The notes: a model not told the origin generated them from the sequence alone. Shown: positions 1-8,319, counted from the first letter of the stretch. The stretch: 48,493 bases of DNA from Hyphomonas sp. BRH_c22 (GCF_000961795.1 NZ_LADU01000033.1:1-48493); one strand, 5' to 3'. A program made the numbers and translations.

Positions 1-143
1 ACACCGCGATAGCGCAGGTGGATCGAGAGGAGAGGCGTGCGGCCGATCAGGTTGGCGAGCGCGCGCAGGCGGGGGTGGGGGGTGGCGGGCATCGGGCGGT
101 GGCGGGCGGCGGTATTGACGGAGGCGAGTGCGGGCGACGGCAT
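1..143 (-). CDS. PLP-dependent cysteine synthase-family enzyme, N-terminal part (partial)
   Basis: The gene runs off the left edge of the window, so only about 47 N-terminal residues are visible. They contain ANLIGRTPLLSI, which matches the start of fold-type II PLP enzymes of the cysteine synthase/cystathionine beta-synthase family (usual form IGNTPL). The catalytic lysine and the phosphate-binding loop lie outside the window, so the exact reaction cannot be read. The start is taken at the ATG at 143. The gene is divergent from the Lrp/AsnC-type regulator that begins at 259, a usual arrangement for an amino-acid enzyme and its own regulator. That link is inference. Confidence 0.6.
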   Translation of the reverse strand, partial: MPSPALASVNTAARHRPMPATPHPRLRALANLIGRTPLLSIHLRYRG

Positions 144-258
144 GGCAGGGTCTCCATCTGAGTGAATTACGTATAATTTCAGATGATCAGTCAAAATTCA
201 TCGCCATTACCCAAGTATTTTGCTTGAATACGATAAGAATTTTCGGACATATGACTGT
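144..258. promoter_or_regulatory. Divergent promoter region between PLP enzyme and Lrp regulator
   Basis: This 115-nt gap is clearly richer in A+T than its surroundings. It contains a perfect TATAAT at 172–177 and several A/T tracts. Lrp/AsnC proteins usually bind such divergent gaps and control both themselves and the neighbour. I do not see one clear palindromic operator. Confidence 0.35.
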
Positions 259-720
259 ATGGAAGAAAAGATTGATGATGTGGACCGTATCCTGCTGCGC
301 GCCTTGCAGGCCGATGCCACCCAGTCGCTCGAATCGCTGGCCGGGCGCGCCGACATTTCGACCAACACGTGCTGGCGGCGGGTCAAGCGGCTGGAAGAGA
401 GCGGCCTGATCGCGCGCCGGGTGGCGCTGATCGATCCGGACAAGCTGGGCCTTGGCCAGACGATCTTTGTGGCGATCCGCACGCGTGACCATTCGGCAGA
501 CTGGCTGAAACGGTTTGCCGACGCCGTGCGCACCATTCCGGAAGTGGTGGAATTCTACCGCATGGCCGGGGATGTCGACTATTTGCTCAAAGTGCAGGCG
601 CGCAGCGTGCAGGACTATGACAGGGTCTACAAGGCGCTGATCGCGCGGGTCGATATTGCTGATGTCAGTGCGACCTTTGCGATGGAGTGCCTGAAGAACA
701 CGACCGAACTGCCGGTCTAG
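259..720 (+). CDS. Lrp/AsnC family transcriptional regulator
   Basis: The product is 153 residues from the ATG at 259, a usual length for the family. The N-terminal helix-turn-helix starts with the typical DDVDRILLRALQ segment and includes TNTCWRRVKRLEESGLI, the recognition-helix region. The C-terminal RAM (ligand-binding) half follows, with the VVEFYRMAGDVDYLLKV stretch that is standard in the family. An in-frame TTG at 220 would add 13 residues that do not look like family sequence, so the ATG is preferred. It is divergent from a PLP enzyme gene and probably senses an amino acid and controls that gene (inference). Its stop overlaps the 3' end of the convergent gene at 717. Confidence 0.88.
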   Translation: MEEKIDDVDRILLRALQADATQSLESLAGRADISTNTCWRRVKRLEESGLIARRVALIDPDKLGLGQTIFVAIRTRDHSADWLKRFADAVRTIPEVVEFYRMAGDVDYLLKVQARSVQDYDRVYKALIARVDIADVSATFAMECLKNTTELPV

Positions 721-1607
721 CGCAGCATCGCCGTTTCAGTCCGGGCAGGGACGTGAAGCATGCGGCCGAGGCCGAGGCAGGCGGCCAGCGGTTCGCCTTT
801 CGGTGTCTCTTCCACGTTGTCGGGATGCTTCAGATAGGTCAGCAGGTCGCCCACCGCACCGCGCTCCAGTTCGTCGAGCGTGAGGTCATCGGTGACATCG
901 CCGAGCCATGTGGACTGGCGGCAGGAAAGCTGTTCGGCCACGATGAGCGGCTCTGCGGCGCCGCCGGTGCGGATGGCGCGCCAGGCGGCCTTTTGCGGCG
1001 CGCTGCGGATCAGGATGGCGGCAGGCAGGCCATCACCGGCAGGAACGGCCAGCCAGAGCGCCGTGACATCGGCGCGCTTGAGCGGTGTAGTGTAACGCAC
1101 TGAATAGATCGTTCCCGAGGCGAATTTGTGCGCTGAAAGTCTGGCCGCGTCGGTGGCATCGAGGCCTGACAGCCAGTCTGAAACCGCAATATTGCGGGCC
1201 TCCCGGGCGCGGCGCGCCTTGCCGGCGACCATCAGGGTGACCGACTGGTCCATGCGTTGTGACGGCTTGAGCCGGGCGCCGGCCTTGAGCGCGGCGTCAT
1301 AATGCGCGGCGGCGCGCTCGGCATTCCCGAGATCAAGCGCGGCGCGGGCGGCGACAAGGTGAGCCTCGCGGATTTCCAAACGGTCCGGGCAGTCATCGAT
1401 GAAGGTTTCGGCTATGCGCAGGAAATAGGCCGGGCTGGCCTCTTCAACAGGGCGGGTAACGGCCTCGTGAAACCGTCCGGCATCGGACAATCCGCAGCGC
1501 GACTCACCATGGGCATACTGGGCAAAGCCGATCAAGGCGCAGACACCGGAGGCGATGATTGCCGAGGCGAGTTTCAGGGCAAAGCGGTCTTGGGTCATGT
1601 CGGTCAT
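717..1607 (-). CDS. Secreted hypothetical protein in the ZIP/HupE operon
   Basis: The product is 296 residues and I do not recognise a named family. The N-terminus has a positively charged start and a hydrophobic stretch ending near AHGES, consistent with a signal peptide or membrane anchor. Residues about 40–120 are alanine-rich and helical, with spacing that resembles a degenerate TPR pair. The C-terminal half is mixed. The start is the ATG at 1607, because the upstream in-frame codons overlap the preceding gene. It begins 26 nt after HupE-like and follows ZIP and HupE in the same direction, so it is probably co-transcribed. A link to metal handling rests on context only. Confidence 0.7.
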   Translation of the reverse strand: MTDMTQDRFALKLASAIIASGVCALIGFAQYAHGESRCGLSDAGRFHEAVTRPVEEASPAYFLRIAETFIDDCPDRLEIREAHLVAARAALDLGNAERAAAHYDAALKAGARLKPSQRMDQSVTLMVAGKARRAREARNIAVSDWLSGLDATDAARLSAHKFASGTIYSVRYTTPLKRADVTALWLAVPAGDGLPAAILIRSAPQKAAWRAIRTGGAAEPLIVAEQLSCRQSTWLGDVTDDLTLDELERGAVGDLLTYLKHPDNVEETPKGEPLAACLGLGRMLHVPARTETAMLR

Positions 1608-1633
1608 CCTTGCATTGCCGCCAGGCGATGACC

Positions 1634-2449
1634 TCACCCCAGGAGGAAAACCCGTTCGAATGCCCACCAGAGCCCGACGGCGCCGATCAGGGCAGAGACG
1701 GGCCACACCAGGACCGGACGGTAGAGTTGCATCTGACCGGCCCGGCTGAGGACACGCTTGAAGTAGAGCGAGGCTGCAAAGGCCATGCCGATCACGGCCA
1801 GCTGTCCGAATTCTACGCCCACATTGAAGCCGAGCAGGGCGGGAAGAAACACATTCTCCGGCAGGCCAAGATCGCCGAATGCACCGGCGAACCCCATGCC
1901 GTGAATGAGGCCAAAGCCGAAAACCAGCAGCGGCCGCCAGGATTGCGATTCCTCAAACAGGATATTCTCGAGCGCCGCCCAGGCAATGGTCAGCGCGATC
2001 AGGGGCTCGATGATCGACGGTAGCGGCGTGAGGACACCGGACGCCGCAAGCCCAAGGGTGGCGGTATGGGCAATGGTGAACGCCGATATCTGGACCAGCA
2101 GCGGCCGGAGGCGAAGGCTGGACAGGAAGAGCGCCAGAACGAACAGGATATGGTCGGCGCCCATGGGCAGGATGTGCGCGAATCCGATGCGGATATAGAA
2201 GGCAAATGTCGCAAATCCGGACCGGCCGAGATTAACCGTGTCTGCCCGAGATTGCGCGTCTGCTGCGGATTTTTCCGGCGGCGCATTTTTTTGGTCGATC
2301 CGCGCCAGTTCGCGGCAAAGCGCCGGATCCATGCCGCCATTCGGGGTGCAAAGTTCGTCTTCGGGATGGGCACTGGCCTGAAGCGGGGCAGCCGTGCCGA
2401 TAACCATGAGGCAGGCCATCGCGGCGACGAGGCGCCAGAGCGTCCTCAT
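1634..2449 (-). CDS. HupE/UreJ_2-family membrane protein
   Basis: The product is 271 residues with an N-terminal signal sequence ending near ASAHPEDE, followed by about six membrane segments. The segment HILPMGADHILFVLALF is the family hallmark (GxDHILF), and a second conserved part is FGFGLIHGMGFAGAF. HupE/UreJ proteins are thought to move nickel or cobalt. The UreJ_2 branch is poorly characterised and here accompanies zinc genes, so another metal is possible (inference). The ATG at 2449 overlaps the ZIP stop as ATGA, which indicates translational coupling and settles the start. Confidence 0.85.
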   Translation of the reverse strand: MRTLWRLVAAMACLMVIGTAAPLQASAHPEDELCTPNGGMDPALCRELARIDQKNAPPEKSAADAQSRADTVNLGRSGFATFAFYIRIGFAHILPMGADHILFVLALFLSSLRLRPLLVQISAFTIAHTATLGLAASGVLTPLPSIIEPLIALTIAWAALENILFEESQSWRPLLVFGFGLIHGMGFAGAFGDLGLPENVFLPALLGFNVGVEFGQLAVIGMAFAASLYFKRVLSRAGQMQLYRPVLVWPVSALIGAVGLWWAFERVFLLG

Positions 2450-3240
2450 GGGCGCTCGTCTATGTGGTCCCCGGCGTCCCATGGTCCATCATGCGGGGAA
2501 TGATCCGGGCCGTGCACCGGCAGGCTGGCGATCAGGACGGCGATCGTAACACCTGCGCCAAGCGCGAGGAAGCTGCGCAGCGGCGGTTCTTCCTTCAGCG
2601 GCTCCATCAGCGGACCGGTCGCCACGTAGAGCAGCAGCCCGGCCGAGATGGCAAACAGGTTGCCAACCATTTCCGGGCCCAGACCGTACATGAACGGTGC
2701 CGAGGCGATGACGCCGAGCGGCGTCGTTGCGGCAGCGGCCAGGAAAGCCAGCAGGAAGGCCCGGCGATTGCTGAAGCCGTGACGGCGCAGGATGGCGAAG
2801 GCGATGATGCCTTCCGGGAACTTGTGCAGAAGCAGGGACATGGCGGCATAGACGCCGGAACTGAAGCTGGCGGCGAACGTGACGGAATAGATGATGCCGT
2901 CGATGAAGGAGTGCAGTGCGACCGCCATGACCGGCGTGACGGCGGCCGCCTGGCCAGCTTCACCGCTCTCGGGGAAAAACACCCGGATGAGAAAGCTGAT
3001 CATAAGGCCGCCAAGGAAGCCCGTCAGGATGAGGGCAGGGGCATGGCGGCTGAGGGCGAAGGCTTCCGGCGTGATGTGCAGCAGGCTGAGCGTGACGAGC
3101 ATGCCGCCTGCCGCAAGTGCGAACAGGCCGGAATGGCGCTCGCTCCAGTCACCCCGCGCGGCAACCGCGATCAGGGCGACCGTTGTCACAAAGGCAGCGA
3201 TCAAGCCGAAAAAGAGAGGGGCCTGCATGGACTGGAGCAT
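2446..3240 (-). CDS. ZIP family metal (zinc) transporter
   Basis: The product is 264 residues with about eight membrane segments. The two metal-site helices are visible: HSFIDG in the fourth segment and HKFPEG in the fifth, corresponding to the HN(x)PEG and HExPHE motifs of ZIP proteins. The family imports divalent metals, usually zinc, into the cytoplasm. The C-terminal tail is rich in His and Asp (HGPDHSPHDGPWD), possibly a metal-sensing tail. Two starts are possible, ATG 3240 and ATG 3228, and neither has a clear Shine-Dalgarno. It is the first gene of a leftward operon, divergent from the ZrgA-type operon across a Zur-box-like site. Confidence 0.85.
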   Translation of the reverse strand: MLQSMQAPLFFGLIAAFVTTVALIAVAARGDWSERHSGLFALAAGGMLVTLSLLHITPEAFALSRHAPALILTGFLGGLMISFLIRVFFPESGEAGQAAAVTPVMAVALHSFIDGIIYSVTFAASFSSGVYAAMSLLLHKFPEGIIAFAILRRHGFSNRRAFLLAFLAAAATTPLGVIASAPFMYGLGPEMVGNLFAISAGLLLYVATGPLMEPLKEEPPLRSFLALGAGVTIAVLIASLPVHGPDHSPHDGPWDAGDHIDERP

Positions 3241-3314
3241 GGGGGCGGATGCGGTCTCGCGTGGGGCCGCAGGGGGCCGGGAAGGGGCTCAGGATGTCAG
3301 TGTGGCGAAATGCG

Positions 3315-3356
3315 TTGACGCCAGCGGTCTTCAAAATGTTATATAGTCGCATTATA
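3315..3356. promoter_or_regulatory. Divergent zinc-gene promoter with Zur-box-like operator
   Basis: Rightward promoter elements are TTGACG (3315–3320) and TTATAT/TATATA around 3339–3345. A leftward TATAAT lies at 3351–3356. Overlapping both is the 17-mer ATGTTATATAGTCGCAT (3336–3352). Its left half matches the Zur box half-site ATGTTATA exactly, and its right half matches 4 of 8 positions of the mirror half. A zinc-loaded Zur repressor here would shut off both the ZIP and the ZrgA operons. The sequence match is seen; binding is inference. Confidence 0.5.
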
Positions 3357-3424
3357 CAAATCGCGAGAGCAAATTTGCGGTTCGCGCAATTTCCTGCAGT
3401 GTGCCCCTAGGAGGCTTATCGTCG

Positions 3425-4030
3425 ATGCTTACTTCACCGCGTGCCCGTTTATGCCTTCTGATTGGCGCTGCTGCCCTGGTGCTTGCGGGTTGTGGCCGCG
3501 ATCCGGCGCCCGCCGCGCCTGAGGCCCCGCTTGCGCCAGCCGCAGAGGACATGCCTGCCGCAGACGCGGCGGTTCCGGATGCGCCGGATACGCCACAAGC
3601 GGCTGGGGACGAGGCCTCCGGTGGCGGAGAGGCGCATGTCCACGGCGCGGGTGAATTTGCCGTGGCGGTGGACGGAAACCGGTTAACGGTGACGCTTGAC
3701 GCCCCGCTGGCCAATTTCGGCCTCGGCGAAGGCGATGCGGACGCCATGGATGTCAGCACGGACATCAGTGACGGGCTGGTGAGCTTCGCAGGCGATGCCG
3801 ATTGCCAGCCAGGAGACAGGAACGTCACAACACGCACGGTCGGTGGCCATAGCAGCCTGACACTGGAGCTTGGCTTTACCTGCACCGACATATCAAAGCT
3901 GGAAGGCGTGCGTCTGAATGCCTTCACCACATTCCCGCATTTCGAGACGGTTGACGCGGTGTTCATCGGCCCCGATGCGCAGGTGGCCAGTGTGCTGACG
4001 CCGGGCAATCCCGAATTGTCCACGCGATAG
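3425..4030 (+). CDS. zrgA: ZrgA (DUF2796) zinc-uptake lipoprotein
   Basis: The product is 201 residues. It has a lipoprotein signal with lipobox LAGC, an Ala/Pro-rich linker, then HVHGAGEFAVAV, the signature opening of DUF2796 (normally HEHG). The family is known from the zinc-regulated ZrgABCDE system of Vibrio, where ZrgA is a periplasmic zinc-binding component. This copy lacks the long His repeats often seen in the family. The start is ATG 3425, with AGGAGG 10 nt upstream; an in-frame GTG at 3401 would put the Shine-Dalgarno inside the gene. It heads an operon with ABC ATPase, permease and DUF3299 genes, the same set as in Vibrio. Confidence 0.82.
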   Translation: MLTSPRARLCLLIGAAALVLAGCGRDPAPAAPEAPLAPAAEDMPAADAAVPDAPDTPQAAGDEASGGGEAHVHGAGEFAVAVDGNRLTVTLDAPLANFGLGEGDADAMDVSTDISDGLVSFAGDADCQPGDRNVTTRTVGGHSSLTLELGFTCTDISKLEGVRLNAFTTFPHFETVDAVFIGPDAQVASVLTPGNPELSTR

Positions 4031-4043
4031 ACTGAACGGCTGA

Positions 4044-4739
4044 ATGACTGATCCGGCAATCCAGATTGAAGGGCTTCGCTTTGCCTGGAAAGGCGGCGCG
4101 CCGGTGCTTGATGTCCCGTCATTTACGCTTGCGCGGGGGGAGCGCCTGTTCCTGCGCGGTGCGTCAGGGTCCGGCAAGTCGACGCTGCTGGGGGTGATTG
4201 CCGGCGTGCTTCAGGCCGAAGCAGGCCGCGTCCGCGTTCTGGGTGAGGACCTCACGGCCTTGTCCGGTGCGGCGCGCGACAGGATGCGGGCCGATCATCT
4301 CGGCGTTATCTTCCAGATGTTCAACCTGGTGCCTTACCTGTCGGTCATCGGGAATGTGACGCTGCCATTGAAATTCTCGGCCCGGCGCCGGCAGGCTGTG
4401 GCGGGCCCGCCCGAGGATGAGGCGCGGCGCCTGCTGGGCCGCCTCGGCCTGACCGACGCAAGTTTGCTGGAGCGGCGCGTGTCTGACCTGTCTGTCGGCC
4501 AGCAACAGCGTGTCGCCGCCGCGCGCGCCGTGATCGGCGGGCCGGAGATCGTCATTGCGGATGAGCCAACATCGGCCCTCGATTCCGATGCCCGCGACCG
4601 TTTCATCACGCTCCTCTCCGAAGAGACGGCCCGGACCGGAGCGGCGCTCCTCTTTGTCAGCCATGATGCGTCATTGGCGAGCCTGTTTGATCGCGCCGTG
4701 GACATGGCTGAGATCAACCGGCAGGGGGCGAGCGCATGA
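4044..4739 (+). CDS. ABC transporter ATP-binding protein of the ZrgB/LolD type
   Basis: The product is 231 residues, a single nucleotide-binding domain. Walker A is GASGSGKST, the Q-loop lies in FQMFNLVPYLSV, the signature is LSVGQQQRVA, Walker B is IVIADEPT, and the switch histidine is in LLFVSHD. The FNLVPYLSV segment is typical of the LolD/MacB-type ATPases that pair with FtsX-like permeases. Its stop overlaps the permease start (ATGA at 4736), so the two subunits are translationally coupled. With ZrgA upstream and DUF3299 downstream it most likely powers the zinc-related ZrgABCDE-like complex rather than lipoprotein release (inference from context). Confidence 0.88.
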   Translation: MTDPAIQIEGLRFAWKGGAPVLDVPSFTLARGERLFLRGASGSGKSTLLGVIAGVLQAEAGRVRVLGEDLTALSGAARDRMRADHLGVIFQMFNLVPYLSVIGNVTLPLKFSARRRQAVAGPPEDEARRLLGRLGLTDASLLERRVSDLSVGQQQRVAAARAVIGGPEIVIADEPTSALDSDARDRFITLLSEETARTGAALLFVSHDASLASLFDRAVDMAEINRQGASA

Positions 4740-6004
4740 CGGCGATCCTGTCCCTTGCATGGAAAAGCCTGATGAACCGGAAGGGATCGGTGATCCTGAC
4801 TCTGGTGGCCGTGGCGCTTTCGGTGGGGCTGTTCCTGGGTGTGGAAAAGGCGCGGACAGGTGCGCGCGAAGGCTTCGGCAGCACGATCTCGGGCACAGAC
4901 CTGATCGTTGGCGCGCCGACGGGCAGTGTGAACCTGCTGCTGTACTCGGTGTTTCGCATGGGGAATGCGACGGCGGAAATATCGTGGCCGACCTACCAGC
5001 AGATTGCCGCGCGCCCGGACGTCGACTGGGCCGTGCCGATCTCTCTGGGCGACAGTCATCGCGGGTTCCGGGTGATGGGCACGCAGGCCGCCTATTTCGA
5101 TCACTACAAGCATGGCCGCGGTCAGGCGCTGGAACTGGCGAAAGGCGAACGCTTTGACGACTTGTTCGATGCGGTCATCGGCGCCGATGTCGCGCGTGAC
5201 CTTGGCTATGATATCGGCTCGCCGCTGGTTCTGAGCCACGGGCTGGGCGCAGCAAACCTTGACGGCGGCCATGGCAACCGGCCGTTCCGCGTCACCGGCA
5301 TACTGGCGCCGACAGGGACGCCGGTCGACCGGACGGTACATGTTTCGCTGGAGGCCATCACGGCGATCCATGTCGGCTGGGAAACCGGGGCGAAGAACCC
5401 GCTGGCCGATACGATTGACGAGCAGATGATCCGCAGTTTCGACCTGACGCCGAAGAGTGTCACGGCGATCTTCCTGGGGCTGGAGCGCAAGGGTACGATC
5501 CTGACGACGCGCCGGGCGATCAATACCAACAAGGGCGAGCCGCTGATGGCGATCATTCCCGGCGAGGCGCTGGCAGAATTGTGGACCGTGACGGCCCTGG
5601 CCGAGCGCGCGCTGATGGCCGTGTCGGTTTTCGTGATTGCCGTGGGCCTGGTATCGATCCTGACATCCATCCTGACAAGCCTGAACGAGCGGCGGCGCGA
5701 AATGTCGATCCTGCGCGCGGTGGGCGCGCGGCCCGGGCACATATTCAGCCTTCTGGTACTTGAGGCGGGCCTTGTCGGCTTTCTTGGCGCTGTTGCGGGG
5801 ATTGCCCTTATCCATGCCATCCTGCTGTTTGCAGGCCCGGTCGTGGCGGCGCGATATGGCGTGTCGCTGGCCGGGACGGGGCCGGGACTGACGGACCTCT
5901 ATACGCTGCTGGCGGTGACTTCGGCAGCCTTGCTGATTGGCATGGCGCCGGCATGGGCCGCCTTCCGGCGGTCGCTGGCCGACGGCCTGTCAGTGAAAGT
6001 GTGA
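4736..6004 (+). CDS. ABC transporter permease of the ZrgC/FtsX-like type
   Basis: The product is 422 residues with the MacB/FtsX layout: one N-terminal membrane segment (about 19–37), a large periplasmic domain (about 45–285) and three C-terminal segments. Just after the first of these comes the conserved cytoplasmic stretch LNERRREMSILRAVGARPGHI, typical of FtsX-like permeases and thought to contact the ATPase. Start and ATPase stop overlap (ATGA). It probably forms the membrane part of the zinc-associated complex with the preceding ATPase. Such permeases usually do mechanical work on periplasmic partners rather than forming a channel, so direct zinc transport is not assured. Confidence 0.88.
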   Translation: MTAILSLAWKSLMNRKGSVILTLVAVALSVGLFLGVEKARTGAREGFGSTISGTDLIVGAPTGSVNLLLYSVFRMGNATAEISWPTYQQIAARPDVDWAVPISLGDSHRGFRVMGTQAAYFDHYKHGRGQALELAKGERFDDLFDAVIGADVARDLGYDIGSPLVLSHGLGAANLDGGHGNRPFRVTGILAPTGTPVDRTVHVSLEAITAIHVGWETGAKNPLADTIDEQMIRSFDLTPKSVTAIFLGLERKGTILTTRRAINTNKGEPLMAIIPGEALAELWTVTALAERALMAVSVFVIAVGLVSILTSILTSLNERRREMSILRAVGARPGHIFSLLVLEAGLVGFLGAVAGIALIHAILLFAGPVVAARYGVSLAGTGPGLTDLYTLLAVTSAALLIGMAPAWAAFRRSLADGLSVKV

Positions 6005-6057
6005 CTGTTCCAACCGATGAAACCCCCTAGTGAGACCCATAAGCGGAGCCTATGTAG

Positions 6058-6762
6058 ATGCGCATGAGATCAATCCTTTTCCCGCCCTTCGCCGCGCTGC
6101 TTGCGCTTGTTGTTGCCTGTGGCCAGCCCGCAGAGCCGGAAACGCCTGCCGTGCCTGCAGCAGCAGCCGAGACCGGACCAAAAGTTGGCGACAAGATTGG
6201 CGAAAGTGACGCCGAGAAGGCTGCGCGGAAAGCGGAAAAGGACGCCGCCGCGCTGGCCAAGGCAGCCGAAGCCGCCCGGATCAAGGCTGATCTGGAAGCG
6301 CGCGGTGTGCGCGATGTCTCATGGGAAGAGCTGATGCCGGAAGGCGAGGAGGAGCGCCTCGCCCAGATGTACCAGGCGCAGATGTCAATGCTGTATGGCG
6401 GCGCGGGAATTGCTGAAGGTTCGGCCGCTGACACATCGGTGCAGATCGGCACGTTCAATACGGTTGCGGAGCTGAATGGCGTGAGCGTGCGCATTCCGGG
6501 CTATACTGTGCCGTTCGAATACGGCTCCAAGGCGGAGATTACCGAGTTCCTGCTGGTGCCGTATTTTGGCGCCTGCATCCACTCGCCGCCGCCGCCGCCG
6601 AACCAGACCATTTTCGTGAAGACGGATACGCCGATCAAATTGAAAGACCTGGCCCAGGCTGTCTGGATCGAAGGCACGATGCTGACGAGTACAAAGCGAT
6701 CCGATCTGGCCGACGCGGCCTATACGATCGAGATGACCAGCATCGCAAAATACGAGTACTGA
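6058..6762 (+). CDS. DUF3299 lipoprotein, probable ZrgD/E-type component
   Basis: The product is 234 residues. A lipoprotein signal ends at ALVVACG, followed by a charged Ala/Glu/Lys-rich helical linker (about 45–85) and a globular DUF3299 domain. Family marks are SWEELMP, VRIPGYTVPFE and LLVPYFGACIHSPPPPPNQ, with Cys and His in the last one that could bind metal. DUF3299 proteins accompany DUF2796, the ATPase and the permease in the Vibrio zinc system. Two close starts exist (ATG 6058 and 6064). It begins 54 nt after the permease and belongs to the same rightward operon. Confidence 0.82.
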   Translation: MRMRSILFPPFAALLALVVACGQPAEPETPAVPAAAAETGPKVGDKIGESDAEKAARKAEKDAAALAKAAEAARIKADLEARGVRDVSWEELMPEGEEERLAQMYQAQMSMLYGGAGIAEGSAADTSVQIGTFNTVAELNGVSVRIPGYTVPFEYGSKAEITEFLLVPYFGACIHSPPPPPNQTIFVKTDTPIKLKDLAQAVWIEGTMLTSTKRSDLADAAYTIEMTSIAKYEY

Positions 6763-6766
6763 CCGC

Positions 6767-7387
6767 ATGATCCGGCCCGAAGCCATCAAGGTTGTCGCCT
6801 GGGATTTTGACGGCGTACTCAACCGGAATATCGAGGATGGTATCTTTGCGTGGTCGCGCAATTTCGAGGCTGACCTTGGCCTGTCTCTGGAGTCGTTCAG
6901 TGGTTTCCTGTTTCAGGGACGATTCCAGCAGGCGATGGTTGGCGAAGCCTGCCTTGTGGAAATGGTCGGGGAGTGGGCTGGATCAAACGGCGCGGCTGGC
7001 CGCGAAAACGAAATTCTCGACTACTGGTTCACACGCGATGCCCTGCATGATCCGGCCGTCCTGCTGATGGTGGAGACATTGCGGCAGCGCGGTGTGTCCA
7101 ATGTCATGGCGACGAATAATGAGGTCCATCGCACGGCATTTATCGAGTCGACAATGGGCTTTGCCGATCACATGGACCGGATATTCGCCGCAGGACGCAT
7201 GAGGGTGGCAAAGCCCGACCCGGGCTATTTCCGCCATATCGAACAGTCGCTGGGAGTCGCCGGAGAAGAAGTCCTGCTCGTCGATGACATGGAAGAGAAT
7301 GTGAAGGCGGCGCGTCAGCTTGGCTGGCAAGCCTTCCACTTCACCGAAGGCGCACATGAGGCGCTGACGGCCGCACTGAAGCTGTAA
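6767..7387 (+). CDS. HAD family hydrolase (phosphatase-like)
   Basis: The product is 206 residues. HAD motif I is WDFDGVLN near residues 12–19, motif II lies in MATNNEVHR, motif III is KPDPGYF with its lysine, and motif IV is LLVDDMEEN. A helical cap is inserted between motifs I and II, so it is a subfamily I enzyme. The substrate cannot be read; sugar phosphates are common in this group. It starts 4 nt after the DUF3299 stop and so may be part of the zinc operon transcript, but nothing in the sequence ties it to zinc. Confidence 0.85.
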   Translation: MIRPEAIKVVAWDFDGVLNRNIEDGIFAWSRNFEADLGLSLESFSGFLFQGRFQQAMVGEACLVEMVGEWAGSNGAAGRENEILDYWFTRDALHDPAVLLMVETLRQRGVSNVMATNNEVHRTAFIESTMGFADHMDRIFAAGRMRVAKPDPGYFRHIEQSLGVAGEEVLLVDDMEENVKAARQLGWQAFHFTEGAHEALTAALKL

Positions 7388-7414
7388 AAAAGAAGGGCAG
7401 CCAATCGGCTGCCC
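7386..7414 (-). terminator. Rho-independent terminator of mscL
   Basis: A perfect 8-bp stem (GGGCAGCC/GGCTGCCC, 7395–7414) with a 4-nt loop is followed on the minus strand by a T-run (the A-run at 7386–7394 on the plus strand). It lies about 80 nt beyond the mscL stop. On the plus strand the A-run precedes the stem, so the signal favours leftward transcription, although the hairpin may also help end the HAD gene. Confidence 0.8.
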
Positions 7415-7496
7415 CTCTCATACTCTACCTGGTACTCTACTGATCGAAAGCCTTAAGGAAAAAGTCCTAACGCTTTACGAACTCCTGTGCGGGAGC

Positions 7497-7907
7497 CTAT
7501 TTGGCCCCTTTGGCCAGCAGGTTGCGGATTTCCTCGAGGAGGACTTCCTGGCGTGGCGGTTCGGAAGGTGCGGCTTCTTCCTTTTTCTTCATCGCATTCA
7601 TGCCCTTGATGATGAGGAACATCACGAAGGCGACGATGATGAACGAAATCAGCGCGCTGATGAACAAGCCGAGTTCAATGATCGCGGCAGGCTGGGTGAC
7701 CTCGCCCGCTGCGTTGACGACTTCCGGGGATATTGTGAAGGTCAGGGATGACAGGTCCATGCCGCCCATGATGGGCGCCAGGAGCGGCAGGAACACGCCC
7801 TGGATGAACGCCGTGACAACGGTTGCGAAGGCGCCGCCCATGACAAAGCCGACGGCCATGTCGATGAGGTTGCCCTTCATCGCAAATTCCTTGAATTCCT
7901 TAAACAT
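7497..7907 (-). CDS. mscL: Large-conductance mechanosensitive channel MscL
   Basis: The product is 136 residues, the usual size. It begins MFKEFKEFAMKGNLIDMAVG, the conserved N-terminal amphipathic helix and start of TM1. A second hydrophobic segment lies around 77–100, followed by a charged C-terminal helix (EEIRNLLA). MscL forms a homopentameric inner-membrane pore that opens under membrane tension and releases solutes after osmotic downshock. The ATG at 7907 is preceded by GGGAGGGG. It stands alone, between the HAD gene and ihfB, with its own terminator. Confidence 0.96.
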   Translation of the reverse strand: MFKEFKEFAMKGNLIDMAVGFVMGGAFATVVTAFIQGVFLPLLAPIMGGMDLSSLTFTISPEVVNAAGEVTQPAAIIELGLFISALISFIIVAFVMFLIIKGMNAMKKKEEAAPSEPPRQEVLLEEIRNLLAKGAK

Positions 7908-8000
7908 GATCTGCCCCTCCCAGGATTTGATATACGATACGCCAGTCGGAATAATTCAGTCCGTTCGAACAGGGGGTCAAGCCTGTTCGGCAGCAGGTAC

Positions 8001-8300
8001 CTAGCGCGCCTCCGGGTCCTCTCCGCCATTGACGCGGGCGCGCAATTCCTTGCCGGCCTTGAAGAAGGGGACCGCCTTGGCGGGAACCTTGACGGGCTCG
8101 CCCGTGCGCGGATTGCGACCCTTGCGGGCATCACGCTTGCGCACCGAGAAGGCACCAAATCCCCGTAGCTCGACCCGGTCGCCCCGGGCAAGCGCTTCGC
8201 CGATCTCGTCCAGAATCACATTCACCACACGCTCCAGGTCTTCCTGGCGCAGGTGGCTGTATTCAGAAGCGAGTTTCGTGATGAGTTCAGACTTTAGCAT
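8001..8300 (-). CDS. ihfB: Integration host factor subunit beta
   Basis: The product is 99 residues, an HU/IHF-fold protein. The segments [20 protein letters not shown] and [22 protein letters not shown] contain the family fold and the DNA-bending beta-arm, with the conserved NPRTGE and the intercalating proline. IhfB pairs with IhfA and bends DNA in recombination and at sigma-54 promoters; rpoN is also in this window. Position after rpsA is the usual proteobacterial order. No Shine-Dalgarno is visible before ATG 8300; the leader is an A/T-rich AACAACAAC stretch. Confidence 0.94.
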   Translation of the reverse strand: MLKSELITKLASEYSHLRQEDLERVVNVILDEIGEALARGDRVELRGFGAFSVRKRDARKGRNPRTGEPVKVPAKAVPFFKAGKELRARVNGGEDPEAR

Positions 8301-8319
8301 GTTGTTGTTATTAAACGCA

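Noticed and set aside
4334..5815. A 493-codon minus-strand frame across the ABC ATPase and permease
   Set aside because: It is antisense to two clear transporter genes and its composition (Arg/His/Gln-rich) is typical of a shadow frame.
7395..7414. Hairpin read as terminator of the rightward HAD gene
   Set aside because: The A-run lies before the stem on the plus strand and no T-run follows, so the signal fits mscL on the minus strand better.
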